The position numbers were made by a program, and so were the translations under genes. A stretch of 36,639 bases of DNA from MGIIa-L3 sp11892u (GTDB lineage: Archaea; Thermoplasmatota; Poseidoniia; Poseidoniales; Poseidoniaceae): NCBI GenBank assembly GCA_965659685.1, contig CBFHXB010000021.1:1-36639 (forward strand). The letters are read 5' to 3'. This document shows, piece after piece, positions 25,133 through 32,999 of the stretch. Position 1 is the stretch's first letter, and the number at the start of each line of letters is the position of its first letter. The notes under the pieces are model-generated. The model worked only from the letters and a program-made list of their open reading frames with translations. It was not told the origin of the DNA and did no database searches.

Positions 25133-26170
25133 ATGCGGGGAGGCAGCATGGCACTGATGGTGCTCGTCCTCCTCTCTTCTGCGCTCAGCGGTTGCCTGAT
25201 GGAAGGGCTCAACGCCGAGGCTGACGATGCAAAGGACATCGGTTCCGACGCTCCCGTGGTCACCCAGGACGGCCTCTTCTCATGCATCGAACACGACGGC
25301 TTGGAGCGCTGCTGGCAGATTCACGTGCCCGAAGGCCTCAATCCGGACGTCCCCGTGCCGCTTGTGGTCGATTTGCACGGTTACTCCTCGACCTCCTCCA
25401 GCCACAAATTGCTCTCCTCCTTCGACGTCATTGCCGATGAAGAGGGCGCGATCGTCGTGTATCCTGACGCCGTGCCGGGCTACAATCTGCCCACGGACAC
25501 CCAGGAAAACCAGGCATGGAACGCCGGCTGGTGCTGCGCCCACGCCTCACGTGAGAACATCGATGACGTTGGCTTCATCGCGCAGGTGGTTAACCTCACC
25601 CTCGAATCGCACAACGTGGATGCAACCCGGGTCTATGCATCGGGCTGGTCGAACGGCTGCGCGATGGTTCAGCGGCTCGCCATGGACCTCAGCCACGTCT
25701 TCGCCGCGGTCGGATGCATGGCGCATTACCTCATTCATGATGCCTCGGACGACTACTCGCCGATTCCGGTCATGGAGGTTCACGGCTTCCTCGACCCGGT
25801 CGTGCTGTACGAGACCAGCGTGCTGAGCCTGCCGTGGGCCGAGGACATGTGGACCAACCCCGAAACGGTGGACACGGGGGCCATCGAGAACATCCACGAA
25901 TGGGCCAGCCACAACGGATGCACGGGCAGCATGGAGGCTTTTGAGGTGAATTCGCTCTATGCCATTCACGGCTTTGACGCCTGCGAAAACGACGCCACGG
26001 TGCAACTCATGACCGTCTTCGGGGCTCAGCACAACCCGTACGAGAACGACAACGACGACGGCACGCTGATCGGCAACGTCTACATCGGCACGCAAGGCTT
26101 GGTCAAGACCAGCCACATCGTGTGGGACTTCCTGATTCAACACAGCAAAGACGCGAGCGACGAGGCCTGA
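25133..26170 (+). CDS. Lipoprotein esterase of the PHB depolymerase/feruloyl esterase (LpqC-like) family
   Basis: 345 residues from ATG 25133. A signal peptide with lipobox LSGC (C21) is followed by the hydrolase: oxyanion DLHGYSS (about 80-86), the family-typical NAGWCCAHASRENIDDVGF (about 130-148), the nucleophile GWSNG (S173) and the HGFLDPV segment with the catalytic Asp region. The order and spacing match COG3509 esterases acting on polyhydroxybutyrate, feruloyl or acetyl esters. A second ATG at 25148 has GGGGAGG 4 bases before it and may be the true start, though the longer form gives the signal peptide its only basic residue. The gene is convergent with a membrane protein, with two bases between the stops. 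Confidence 0.87.
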   Translation: MRGGSMALMVLVLLSSALSGCLMEGLNAEADDAKDIGSDAPVVTQDGLFSCIEHDGLERCWQIHVPEGLNPDVPVPLVVDLHGYSSTSSSHKLLSSFDVIADEEGAIVVYPDAVPGYNLPTDTQENQAWNAGWCCAHASRENIDDVGFIAQVVNLTLESHNVDATRVYASGWSNGCAMVQRLAMDLSHVFAAVGCMAHYLIHDASDDYSPIPVMEVHGFLDPVVLYETSVLSLPWAEDMWTNPETVDTGAIENIHEWASHNGCTGSMEAFEVNSLYAIHGFDACENDATVQLMTVFGAQHNPYENDNDDGTLIGNVYIGTQGLVKTSHIVWDFLIQHSKDASDEA

Positions 26171-26172
26171 TC

Positions 26173-26871
26173 TCACGTCATTGAGGTAGCTTCGACGCTG
26201 ACCTCAAACAGTTCGACCGTCCACTGCACGTTGACCTCCTCGCTGTCGTCGTTGCTGCCGGGAAGGAAGGAGCCAGGCGCCTGATTTGTGTCTACGGAGA
26301 CCTGCAGCTCGAGCACGCCGCTGCCGTGGCTGGCGTTGGTCCACATGGCTTCCCAGTATGCCGCGGTCTCCCCCTCTTCTCGCTTGACCTCACCGGTGTA
26401 GCCCGGGTAGACGTGGACCACGAGGGTCATGGTCGCGCAATCGTCGTTGGCATCGGCGAGGACGTTGTCCGGGTGCTGCCAATCCGCGACCATGCCGTTT
26501 GGTGGGATTTGGGCTTGGACTTCGTCGCAGGGGTCCGCCACTTGGCCCGAGGTTTCCTCGTAGGACACGGTGAGGGTGATTTTGGCCATCATCAGCGAAG
26601 CGTCGGCCTCGATCAAGTCCCTTGAGAGTTGGAAGGTGTCGGTGTCGCCATCGGCAATGAGCATGGAATCCGAACCCTGCAGGTTTGACTCCTGATACGT
26701 CAGCGAAAAGACCGGTTCTGTGTACTTGTTCAAAATGTCGTCATTTTTGATGAAAAAGAAGCTGTATGCATGGAAGGTCAATCCGAGGACCACCACGGCG
26801 GTCAGCAGGGCGATGGCTTTTCCTGAATCGTCCTCTTTGGCAAGGAAGGTTAGGCTCCTGTCATCGCTCAT
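26173..26871 (-). CDS. Single-pass membrane protein of unknown function
   Basis: 232 residues. A short charged N-terminus (MSDDRSLTFLAKEDDSGK) is followed by one membrane helix (about 18-40), then an extracellular beta-rich domain of about 190 residues containing two cysteines (in DPCDE and DDCAT) that could form a disulfide. I recognise no family. It lies 12 bases downstream of the multi-pass membrane protein gene and is probably co-transcribed with it, so the two may form a complex. Confidence 0.75.
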   Translation of the reverse strand: MSDDRSLTFLAKEDDSGKAIALLTAVVVLGLTFHAYSFFFIKNDDILNKYTEPVFSLTYQESNLQGSDSMLIADGDTDTFQLSRDLIEADASLMMAKITLTVSYEETSGQVADPCDEVQAQIPPNGMVADWQHPDNVLADANDDCATMTLVVHVYPGYTGEVKREEGETAAYWEAMWTNASHGSGVLELQVSVDTNQAPGSFLPGSNDDSEEVNVQWTVELFEVSVEATSMT

Positions 26872-26883
26872 CGCACATCACCA

Positions 26884-28209
26884 TCAGAACGGATTCGCTT
26901 GGCTCCAGTGGAGCAAAAGGGACACAAAGAGCAGGAACGGAAGGATGATCATCAAGGCTCTGTCAAATCGATGATATTCGGTTTTGTCAAAGTCCAGTTC
27001 AGGGAAATAGGCCCCTTTGGTTCGGATGGGGAAGCGCAGAGGATCAGAGATCAACGATTGAAACGACCGTTCCTCCCAACCGATGCCGATGGCAATGGCG
27101 ATGCCGAGAATGCCGGCTGAGAGCATTTCTGTTAACGGAATGAGGGACTGTACGAGTTCAAGCAGTGCAGAGGTGGCAACCACGATGAGGATGATCGACG
27201 TTGATTTGCCAACCTGCTCGTTGTCCTCGGAGATACGGATGAGGCCGTATCGGAAGAGGATGAATAACCCGAGGAGGGGGCGCATCATGGTAAAATGCAA
27301 GGTGGCTGTGAGTTCCTTCCAGATGGTTTGGAACCTTGAGAGTCCGCCCAATTCTGTTCCAGAGAGCGGCCCTCCGTCAGTACCGGTCAGCACGGTATTG
27401 CCGTACACAATGTGGCTCAACACGCCGAGGGACATGTACGCGAAAATCATGTACGACGTGCTTCTGATCCGCCCCTGCGTTGCTTGATATGCTTCACCAC
27501 AAAGGATCACCAGCCCAAAGATGACGGCCATGGCGAGGCCCTGAGACCAGAGGTAATCGTTGAGGAAGTTCCCCCCGTAGAGGTCCATGAAGTAGAAGTA
27601 ATTCGCTTGAGTGAACATGCCCACCCAAGAGAAGAGAATGTGACCGACCATGAGGATGACCATCAAGATGGCCACGTCGGCCACACTGTGGGTTTCATCG
27701 TTGTTTTCTTGGCCTTTCATGAACCTGAATTTCAGGTACACCAGGGTCCAAATGAAACCGGGAATGAAGTACATGCCTGCGAAACTGGCGAGTGGGGAAG
27801 TGATGTCCACAAACACCACCGCTCCGATTGAAATTGCCATGTACACGAGGATGGCTCCAATGCCGAATTTGAACTGCTTTCGGGTGCGAAGGACAGGGGC
27901 GGGGAAGATGAGCGAAATGAGCACAAGCAGCCCGCTGAACACGACGTTGGCAAAATGACCACCGTACACCACGATGAGGGTATATGCCGTGTCGTAACCG
28001 ACGGAGTAGAGGCTGTTGGCCACGCCTTTGCAGATGAACATCCAGCAGAGTATTTGCGCCGCAAAGCGCTTGTTCCAGATGACCTCCAATTTCTGATTTC
28101 GGATGAGGATGAGGCCTGAGATGCCGAGGACGAAACTGAGGATGCCGCCCACGGCGAGCAAGCCATCGACCGCCATGAATCGCTCAAGGCATGCATCGTT
28201 TGTTAGCAT
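26884..28209 (-). CDS. Multi-pass membrane protein (about 12 helices), unknown function
   Basis: 441 residues from ATG 28209; ATG 28176 (430 residues, MAVDGLLAV) is equally possible, and the longer frame to 28251 would need a TTG. About 12 hydrophobic segments run the length of the protein, the last ending FVSLLLHWSQANPF. A short charged loop (about 390-420) lies before the last helix. I see no transporter signature, kinase motif or metal ligand set, so no function is offered. The gene is visibly less GC-rich than most of the window, which partly follows from its hydrophobic composition. It is the upstream partner of the single-pass protein at 26173-26871. Confidence 0.75.
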   Translation of the reverse strand: MLTNDACLERFMAVDGLLAVGGILSFVLGISGLILIRNQKLEVIWNKRFAAQILCWMFICKGVANSLYSVGYDTAYTLIVVYGGHFANVVFSGLLVLISLIFPAPVLRTRKQFKFGIGAILVYMAISIGAVVFVDITSPLASFAGMYFIPGFIWTLVYLKFRFMKGQENNDETHSVADVAILMVILMVGHILFSWVGMFTQANYFYFMDLYGGNFLNDYLWSQGLAMAVIFGLVILCGEAYQATQGRIRSTSYMIFAYMSLGVLSHIVYGNTVLTGTDGGPLSGTELGGLSRFQTIWKELTATLHFTMMRPLLGLFILFRYGLIRISEDNEQVGKSTSIILIVVATSALLELVQSLIPLTEMLSAGILGIAIAIGIGWEERSFQSLISDPLRFPIRTKGAYFPELDFDKTEYHRFDRALMIILPFLLFVSLLLHWSQANPF

Positions 28210-28260
28210 TCCCGCGTTGTGTCGAGGCTGACACCGAAGTTGGCTGTTCAACGTTTGAGC

Positions 28261-28782
28261 TCAGGAAAACCATCTGTGACGGCCGAAATGGTTCCTCGGC
28301 ACGGCTTTGCCTGTGGCCTCCACGTGGTGGTAGCCGGCAAGCACGGCCTTCAGGTAACGCGTCAAGCGAGGACGGATCCACAACCGGTACGGCAAGGCAG
28401 AGGCCCATCTTGGCCAACCGGCCAACAGGAAGGGATGCACGCAGATGGTCAAGGAGGAATGATGCTCACCCTCGGCTTCGACGGTCCACTCGACAAAGGA
28501 CTGGTAGCCCCCCTCCTCGCCGATGAGCAAGGTGTAGCCTTCCGTGGGCGTCCATGATTGGAAGCGGCGAACGTAGGTCAGGCCGTTGAGGTATTCAAGG
28601 CGGTCAGCGCGTTCGTCGTCGTCCCAGGACAGGACCTCATTCGTGCGGCAAAACGGATGGCTGTCGTTGAGGCTTCCTGGTGCGCTGATCATGTCCCACA
28701 AGCGTTCTGGTGAGACGTCAAAGCGTCGCTTCGCCTCAATCGGCCGGTTGAACCTGAGGCCCGCCGGCGGTGAGGCCGGCAT
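28261..28782 (-). CDS. SRPBCC/START-like domain protein
   Basis: 173 residues. The N-terminal SPERLWDMISAPGSLNDSHPFC and RLEYLNGLTYVRRFQSWTP, followed by alternating strands and a long C-terminal helix (LTRYLKAVLAGYHHV), match the helix-grip SRPBCC fold that holds hydrophobic ligands such as lipids or polyketides. It is probably cytoplasmic, with no signal peptide. It lies between the TPR protein and the multi-pass membrane protein on the same strand and may share their transcript. The ligand is not predictable. Confidence 0.75.
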   Translation of the reverse strand: MPASPPAGLRFNRPIEAKRRFDVSPERLWDMISAPGSLNDSHPFCRTNEVLSWDDDERADRLEYLNGLTYVRRFQSWTPTEGYTLLIGEEGGYQSFVEWTVEAEGEHHSSLTICVHPFLLAGWPRWASALPYRLWIRPRLTRYLKAVLAGYHHVEATGKAVPRNHFGRHRWFS

Positions 28783-28803
28783 TGCTTCCCACGTCCGTTG
28801 TGC

Positions 28804-30561
28804 TCAGTCGCAGCAGGACTTCGCGAGGGCGTCCTGAGCGCAGAAGCAGGTCTTGGCGGGCACAATGTCAGCGCGAGCGCTGCGTTCGTTGAACAGGGCG
28901 GTCACTTGTGCGAGTTCCTCAGGCGCGTCGCCGCGGGCTTCGAGGCACAGCTTGAGTCCGAGCAGGCCCCACATGTTGTCCTTCCAAAGCGCGATGTCGG
29001 CACGGTAGACCTCCTCAGCCTCCTCGATGTGACCCTGCTCGAAGAGCAAAGCGCCGAGGATGTGGCGGACCGGCTGCATCTGGCCCCACGGTTCGTTGTA
29101 GGCCAGGTTGAGCGAGAGGTCCACGCCACGGCGCAGTTCATCGAAGGCGGCGGTGAAGTCATGGGCTTCGCCGGCGGCCTTGGCGAGGAATTGGCGGCGG
29201 TACTCGATCTCCGCTTCCAGGATGGCCGCGTTGACGTTGAGGATGGAGGGGCCATCGCTTGGATCTTGGTACATCACGTTGTTGTGCATGACGCGACCGG
29301 CGAGCGCAGGGTTTTGCAAGGCTTCCTTGAACAGGACCTGCTCGGCCTCGGCCTCGGGCACCATGCCCTTGGAGGCGTAAGCCACACCACGCGCGTAGTG
29401 CTGGGTGGCGATGGTGGCCGGGAAGACGTCCTTGTCGGAGTACATCGGCTCGGCGAGGATTTCGTCCCACTTGCCGAAGCGGATCATCACGTGCCACGGC
29501 ATCGTGACGTAGGACTCCAGGAAGATGGCGCCCATTGGGATGATGCCGGCGAGCATGAACTGCACACCGTGGTCGGCGTCGCCAGCGGGGAGCGTGTCGA
29601 CCGCCTTGCGGGCGTACTTCAGGGCCGTCTCGTACTGACCGTCAAACATGGCGCACCAGACGATGAAGTGGTGGTTGTGCATGCGGTAGAACTTGTAGAA
29701 CTGCGATTCGTTGCCGGTGACGCTCACGTAGTGGTCGTCGGCTTCGACCGCAGCGATGTTGCAGTCGATGGCTTCCTTCCACTGACCGACCCACGCGTCG
29801 ATGTGCGAGGGCATGTGGACAAGGTGGCCGAGGCCGGGCATGCGCGTGCGAAGCACGTCAGCCGCAGGGAGGGCGCGCTCTGGGAAGGGCGAGAGCTCGA
29901 GGGCGTGGCAGTACAGGTGGCAGAGCGCAGGGTCGACGCGAGCGGCCTCGCTCGCTTCGAAGGCGTCCTCCATGATCTTGACCAGCAGCAGGGTGTTGTC
30001 GTCCGCCGGCGTGATTTCGCCCGTGGCGGTGTTCTTGTCCCAAAGTTGCCATGCCTTGAGGTTCATCAGGGCCTCGACGTAGATGGCGGTGACCGCCAAG
30101 TCGCCGGCGTACTTCTCGTAGAGGGGCGCCATGGCTTCGGCGAAGGCGACGTTGAGTTCAGGCAGGTTGCCCATGTTGAGCACGGTCGGGTCGGCGCCGT
30201 CACGGGCTTCTTGCGTGTGACGGGTGGACAGGGCGCGGATGAGGTCCTGCTCGACCTCGCTGCAGTGGTCCATGACCTTGAGCGCCTGCTGGATGGCGTC
30301 GTAGCCAGATCCGAGGCCAGGGGCCCAATTGTAGTTGGAGGACAGGCAGTAGGCGATGCCCCACCACGCCATGGCGCAGTTGGGGTCGGCGTCGGTGCAG
30401 GCCATGAAGCAAGCAATGGCTTGTTCGTGGTTGTAATTCAGGTAGTGCCCGTAGCCTTCGACGAAGAGTTTCAACGCCTCGTCATTGGCACAGGTGACGG
30501 TTGTAGCAAAGGCGTAATTCGACGGTTCTCCGAAGTCGTAGTCCAAAGGTGCAAGTGACAT
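28804..30561 (-). CDS. TPR-repeat protein with cysteine-rich C-terminus
   Basis: 585 residues without a signal peptide or membrane helix. Helical pairs of the TPR type run through much of the chain (for example ALKLFVEGYGHYLNYNHEQA, and EEVYRADIALWKDNMWGLLG near the end). The conserved-looking HMPSHIDAWVGQW (from 249) matches a bacterial TPR family that shares the HMPSHI motif but has no assigned function. Cysteines are frequent (C24, C51, C55, C62, C72 and others), and the protein ends with C572, C574, C583 and C584. It may bind metal or act in thiol redox chemistry. It starts a minus-strand run of four genes. An ATTATAT about 26 bases before the ATG suggests a leaderless transcript. Confidence 0.8.
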   Translation of the reverse strand: MSLAPLDYDFGEPSNYAFATTVTCANDEALKLFVEGYGHYLNYNHEQAIACFMACTDADPNCAMAWWGIAYCLSSNYNWAPGLGSGYDAIQQALKVMDHCSEVEQDLIRALSTRHTQEARDGADPTVLNMGNLPELNVAFAEAMAPLYEKYAGDLAVTAIYVEALMNLKAWQLWDKNTATGEITPADDNTLLLVKIMEDAFEASEAARVDPALCHLYCHALELSPFPERALPAADVLRTRMPGLGHLVHMPSHIDAWVGQWKEAIDCNIAAVEADDHYVSVTGNESQFYKFYRMHNHHFIVWCAMFDGQYETALKYARKAVDTLPAGDADHGVQFMLAGIIPMGAIFLESYVTMPWHVMIRFGKWDEILAEPMYSDKDVFPATIATQHYARGVAYASKGMVPEAEAEQVLFKEALQNPALAGRVMHNNVMYQDPSDGPSILNVNAAILEAEIEYRRQFLAKAAGEAHDFTAAFDELRRGVDLSLNLAYNEPWGQMQPVRHILGALLFEQGHIEEAEEVYRADIALWKDNMWGLLGLKLCLEARGDAPEELAQVTALFNERSARADIVPAKTCFCAQDALAKSCCD

Positions 30562-30583
30562 GTGTCCATCTCAAAGTTCGGTC

Positions 30584-30590
30584 ATATAAT
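30584..30590 (-). promoter_or_regulatory. TATA-like box of the TPR-protein gene
   Basis: Read on the minus strand this is ATTATAT, centred 26 bases upstream of ATG 30561. That is the distance expected for an archaeal TATA box when transcription begins at the start codon. It stands out because the surrounding sequence is GC-rich. Within the 149-base divergent region up to the FkbM gene I see no other clear element. Confidence 0.4.
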
Positions 30591-30710
30591 TCCTTGTCCT
30601 ATGGTTTTTTGAATCAAAAGAGGCAAACGGAGCAATTGAATAGGTTCGCCATCAGGGGCAGACGGCATCTCAGGCCTGACCGGCCCATTGCCAATCAGGA
30701 CGGATAAAAC

Positions 30711-31550
30711 GTGCTCAAGTCATTGTACTGGCGCGCGTATTTCTTCCTGCAAAACCGGAAGTCTAAGCGGCTGAGGCGCAGCCTCGGCCACGACGTGACC
30801 GGCCTGATTGTGGACGCAAAGAACGGCCGCTTCGCCGTGGACCCTGCTGATTTGGAAGTGGGCGCGAAACTGCGTCTCCACGGCGCCTACGGCATGGACG
30901 AAGTGGAACGCATCGCGGGCCTCATCGACGAGACGTCGTCGGTGCTCGTGGTCGGCAGCCACATCGGTTCGCTGGTCATCCCCATCGCAAAGATGTGCAG
31001 CAAGGTGGTGGCGGTTGAAGCCAACCCTCGCAATTACCGCCTGCTGGAAACCAACATCAAGCTCAACGACGCGACCAACGTTGAGCCACATCACGTGGCC
31101 GCCAGCGGCAAGGAGGAAATGATCCGCTTCCAGATGAACACCGTCAACTCGGGTGGGAGCAAACGCGTGCCGGTACACAACCGCTACATCTACACCTACG
31201 ACAACCCGGAGGTCATCGAGGTGCAGGCCTACGCGCTGGACGCGTACTTGGACGACCACGCCTTCGATCTGGTGCTCATCGACATTGAGGGTTCAGAATA
31301 CTTCGCGATGCAGGGTATGACTGGCATCCTTGGCCAAACGAAGACGCTCATCGTGGAGTTCCTGCCGCACCACATCACCAACGTGGCCGGCGTGACCTTG
31401 GACGACTTCCTCGCTCAGGTGCCTGAGCATTTCACGAAACTCACGGTCCCCACCAAGGACGCGACCTACGATCGCGCTCAAGGCATGGACGTGCTCAAGG
31501 CGATGTTTGCAGCAGGTCAAGGCGACGACGGCATCCTCTTCCATCATTGA
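30711..31550 (+). CDS. FkbM-family SAM-dependent methyltransferase
   Basis: 279 residues from GTG 30711. The SAM-binding region has VLVVGSHIGSLVIPIAK (glycine loop, about 80-100), then VEANPRNYRLLETNIKLN and DLVLIDIEGSEYFAMQGM, the three blocks that define the FkbM methyltransferase fold. The first glycine motif has GSHIG where most members have GANIG. FkbM enzymes O-methylate sugars, lipids or polyketides, and in archaea often surface glycans. The N-terminal 25 residues are very basic (NRKSKRLRR) and may touch membrane or nucleic acid. It stands alone in this strand run after a divergent promoter region. The substrate is unknown. Confidence 0.88.
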   Translation: MLKSLYWRAYFFLQNRKSKRLRRSLGHDVTGLIVDAKNGRFAVDPADLEVGAKLRLHGAYGMDEVERIAGLIDETSSVLVVGSHIGSLVIPIAKMCSKVVAVEANPRNYRLLETNIKLNDATNVEPHHVAASGKEEMIRFQMNTVNSGGSKRVPVHNRYIYTYDNPEVIEVQAYALDAYLDDHAFDLVLIDIEGSEYFAMQGMTGILGQTKTLIVEFLPHHITNVAGVTLDDFLAQVPEHFTKLTVPTKDATYDRAQGMDVLKAMFAAGQGDDGILFHH

Positions 31551-31639
31551 CAGCGACGGCCATCGTTGCGTCTGCAAAGGCCTACGGCCGCCCCACAATC
31601 GCGTGAAGGACCATAACTCGGACAACCGTTCGTTGCGCC

Positions 31640-32020
31640 ATGAACGACCTGTTCGCCATCGTGCCCGCCTCCGCCATCATCCTGTTGATCGCCATTCGGA
31701 AGATCGTGATGCCCGTCAAATTCAATCAGGAAATCATCGGCGACATCCATCCCGATGAGGTCGACAATTCAGCGGCCATGCGCATGATGATCGGTGCAGG
31801 ATTCGGCGGCATCGGCTTGATGGGGCTCATCCTCGGATTCACCCTCGAGCAAGGTGAGGCCACCACCACCTTGCTCTATGCCATGGCGGCCGCGTACGCT
31901 TTCCTCTTTGCCACGCTTCTTCTGGTCAAGCAAAAGGGGCACATGGACCACTTGCCCAAGCCCCCGTTGGTGATTTTCCCGACCATGTTGGTGCTGTGCA
32001 TCGTCGGGGCCGTGCTCTGA
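31640..32020 (+). CDS. Small multi-pass membrane protein, unknown function
   Basis: 126 residues with four hydrophobic segments (about 4-20, 48-66, 74-96 and 108-126). After helix 1 comes a loop with KFNQEIIGDIHPDEVDN, and between helices 3 and 4 lies KQKGHMDHLPKPP. No family is recognised. It lies 89 bases after the FkbM gene and 43 bases before the HDAC-family gene. No RBS is visible. Confidence 0.65.
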   Translation: MNDLFAIVPASAIILLIAIRKIVMPVKFNQEIIGDIHPDEVDNSAAMRMMIGAGFGGIGLMGLILGFTLEQGEATTTLLYAMAAAYAFLFATLLLVKQKGHMDHLPKPPLVIFPTMLVLCIVGAVL

Positions 32021-32063
32021 AGCACGGACGAGCGTTCATCAGCGGAGGCCACCAACGCCCGAC

Positions 32064-32999
32064 ATGCGTGGGGAAACGACGGCCTTCCCCTTGTGGTACC
32101 ATCCGCTTTACACCGACGGCATTCATCCCGAGGCCCGCTTCCCGCGCGACCGGTACGTCCGGCTGCTCAACCGCTTAACGGCCAACGCGCCAGTCGGTGC
32201 CATCGACGTGCGAACCCCGAATGCCGTCCAGCAGAACGTCCTCCACCTCGCACACGACGCCACCTACGTGGAGCGATTTCTGAACGGTGAACTGGACGCC
32301 AGCGAGGAGCGGAGGATCGGCCTCCGGCCGTGGACGCCGAACATGATTGAACGCACCATGCGCTTGATGGGCGGCGCCGTCGAAGCCACCGAGCATGCTG
32401 TGCAGCACGGTGGATTTGCGGGCAACATGGCGGGCGGTACGCACCATGCGCACCGTGATTTCGGCTCAGGCTATTGCGTGTTCAACGACCTCGCCGTGTG
32501 CGCCCTCCATGCCATCGTGTCCCTCGGGCTTGACCGCGTGGCCGTGCTCGACCTCGACGTGCACCAAGGTGACGGCACGGCCAGCATCCTTGCCGATGAA
32601 CCGCGTGTTCTGACCGTGTCCGTGCACTGCGCCACGAACTTCCCGTTCCGCAAAGCCGTGAGCGATCATGACCTCGTGCTCGAGCCCGGTTCAGGCGATG
32701 ACGCCTACCTTGAGGCGGCGCAACAAGGGCTTGACCTGTGCCTTGGATTCGAACCGGACCTCCTGCTCTTCCAGGCCGGTGTTGACGGCCTTGATGCCGA
32801 CGCGCTTGGCAAATTGTCCGTGTCGAGGGAAGGCATGCAGCAGCGCAACGCGTTGGTGTTTGACGCCGCTGCTGCCCAAAATACGCCGACGGTGGTGTTC
32901 ATGGGCGGCGGTTACGCCAAGCCGATTGACGCCACGCTGGACGCCTTCGAGGACCTCTTCCTGGCCGCGGCCGTTGTTCATGGTCAACACATGACATGA
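32064..32999 (+). CDS. Histone deacetylase/acetylpolyamine amidohydrolase-family protein
   Basis: 311 residues with the full zinc deacetylase site: the His pair GGTHHAH (127-128), the DLDVHQGDGT zinc ligands (D165, H167), the third ligand region AGVDGLDADALG (probably D246), and the transition-state Tyr in MGGGYAKP. GYCVFND is also diagnostic. The short length and FPRDRYVRLLNRL start resemble class IV-like or bacterial members. It should remove acetyl groups from lysines, polyamines or small molecules in the cytoplasm. Its stop overlaps the PhoX-like start by four bases (ATGA), so they are translationally linked. The lysine-acetylation partner, if any, is not in the window, although a GNAT gene lies at 20816. 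Confidence 0.92.
   Translation: MRGETTAFPLWYHPLYTDGIHPEARFPRDRYVRLLNRLTANAPVGAIDVRTPNAVQQNVLHLAHDATYVERFLNGELDASEERRIGLRPWTPNMIERTMRLMGGAVEATEHAVQHGGFAGNMAGGTHHAHRDFGSGYCVFNDLAVCALHAIVSLGLDRVAVLDLDVHQGDGTASILADEPRVLTVSVHCATNFPFRKAVSDHDLVLEPGSGDDAYLEAAQQGLDLCLGFEPDLLLFQAGVDGLDADALGKLSVSREGMQQRNALVFDAAAAQNTPTVVFMGGGYAKPIDATLDAFEDLFLAAAVVHGQHMT

Noticed and set aside
28798..30558. 586-codon plus-strand open frame opposite the TPR gene
   Set aside because: It mirrors the TPR gene almost end to end. The Val/Asp/His/Gly-rich product has no fold signature, whereas the minus-strand product has TPR helices and an HMPSHI motif.
30562..31639. Possible tRNA or structured RNA in the gaps around the FkbM gene (30562-30710 and 31551-31639)
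   Set aside because: Neither gap shows a cloverleaf, a T-loop GGTTCRA box in a suitable position or an acceptor-stem pairing. Only an ATTATAT promoter-like word is supported.
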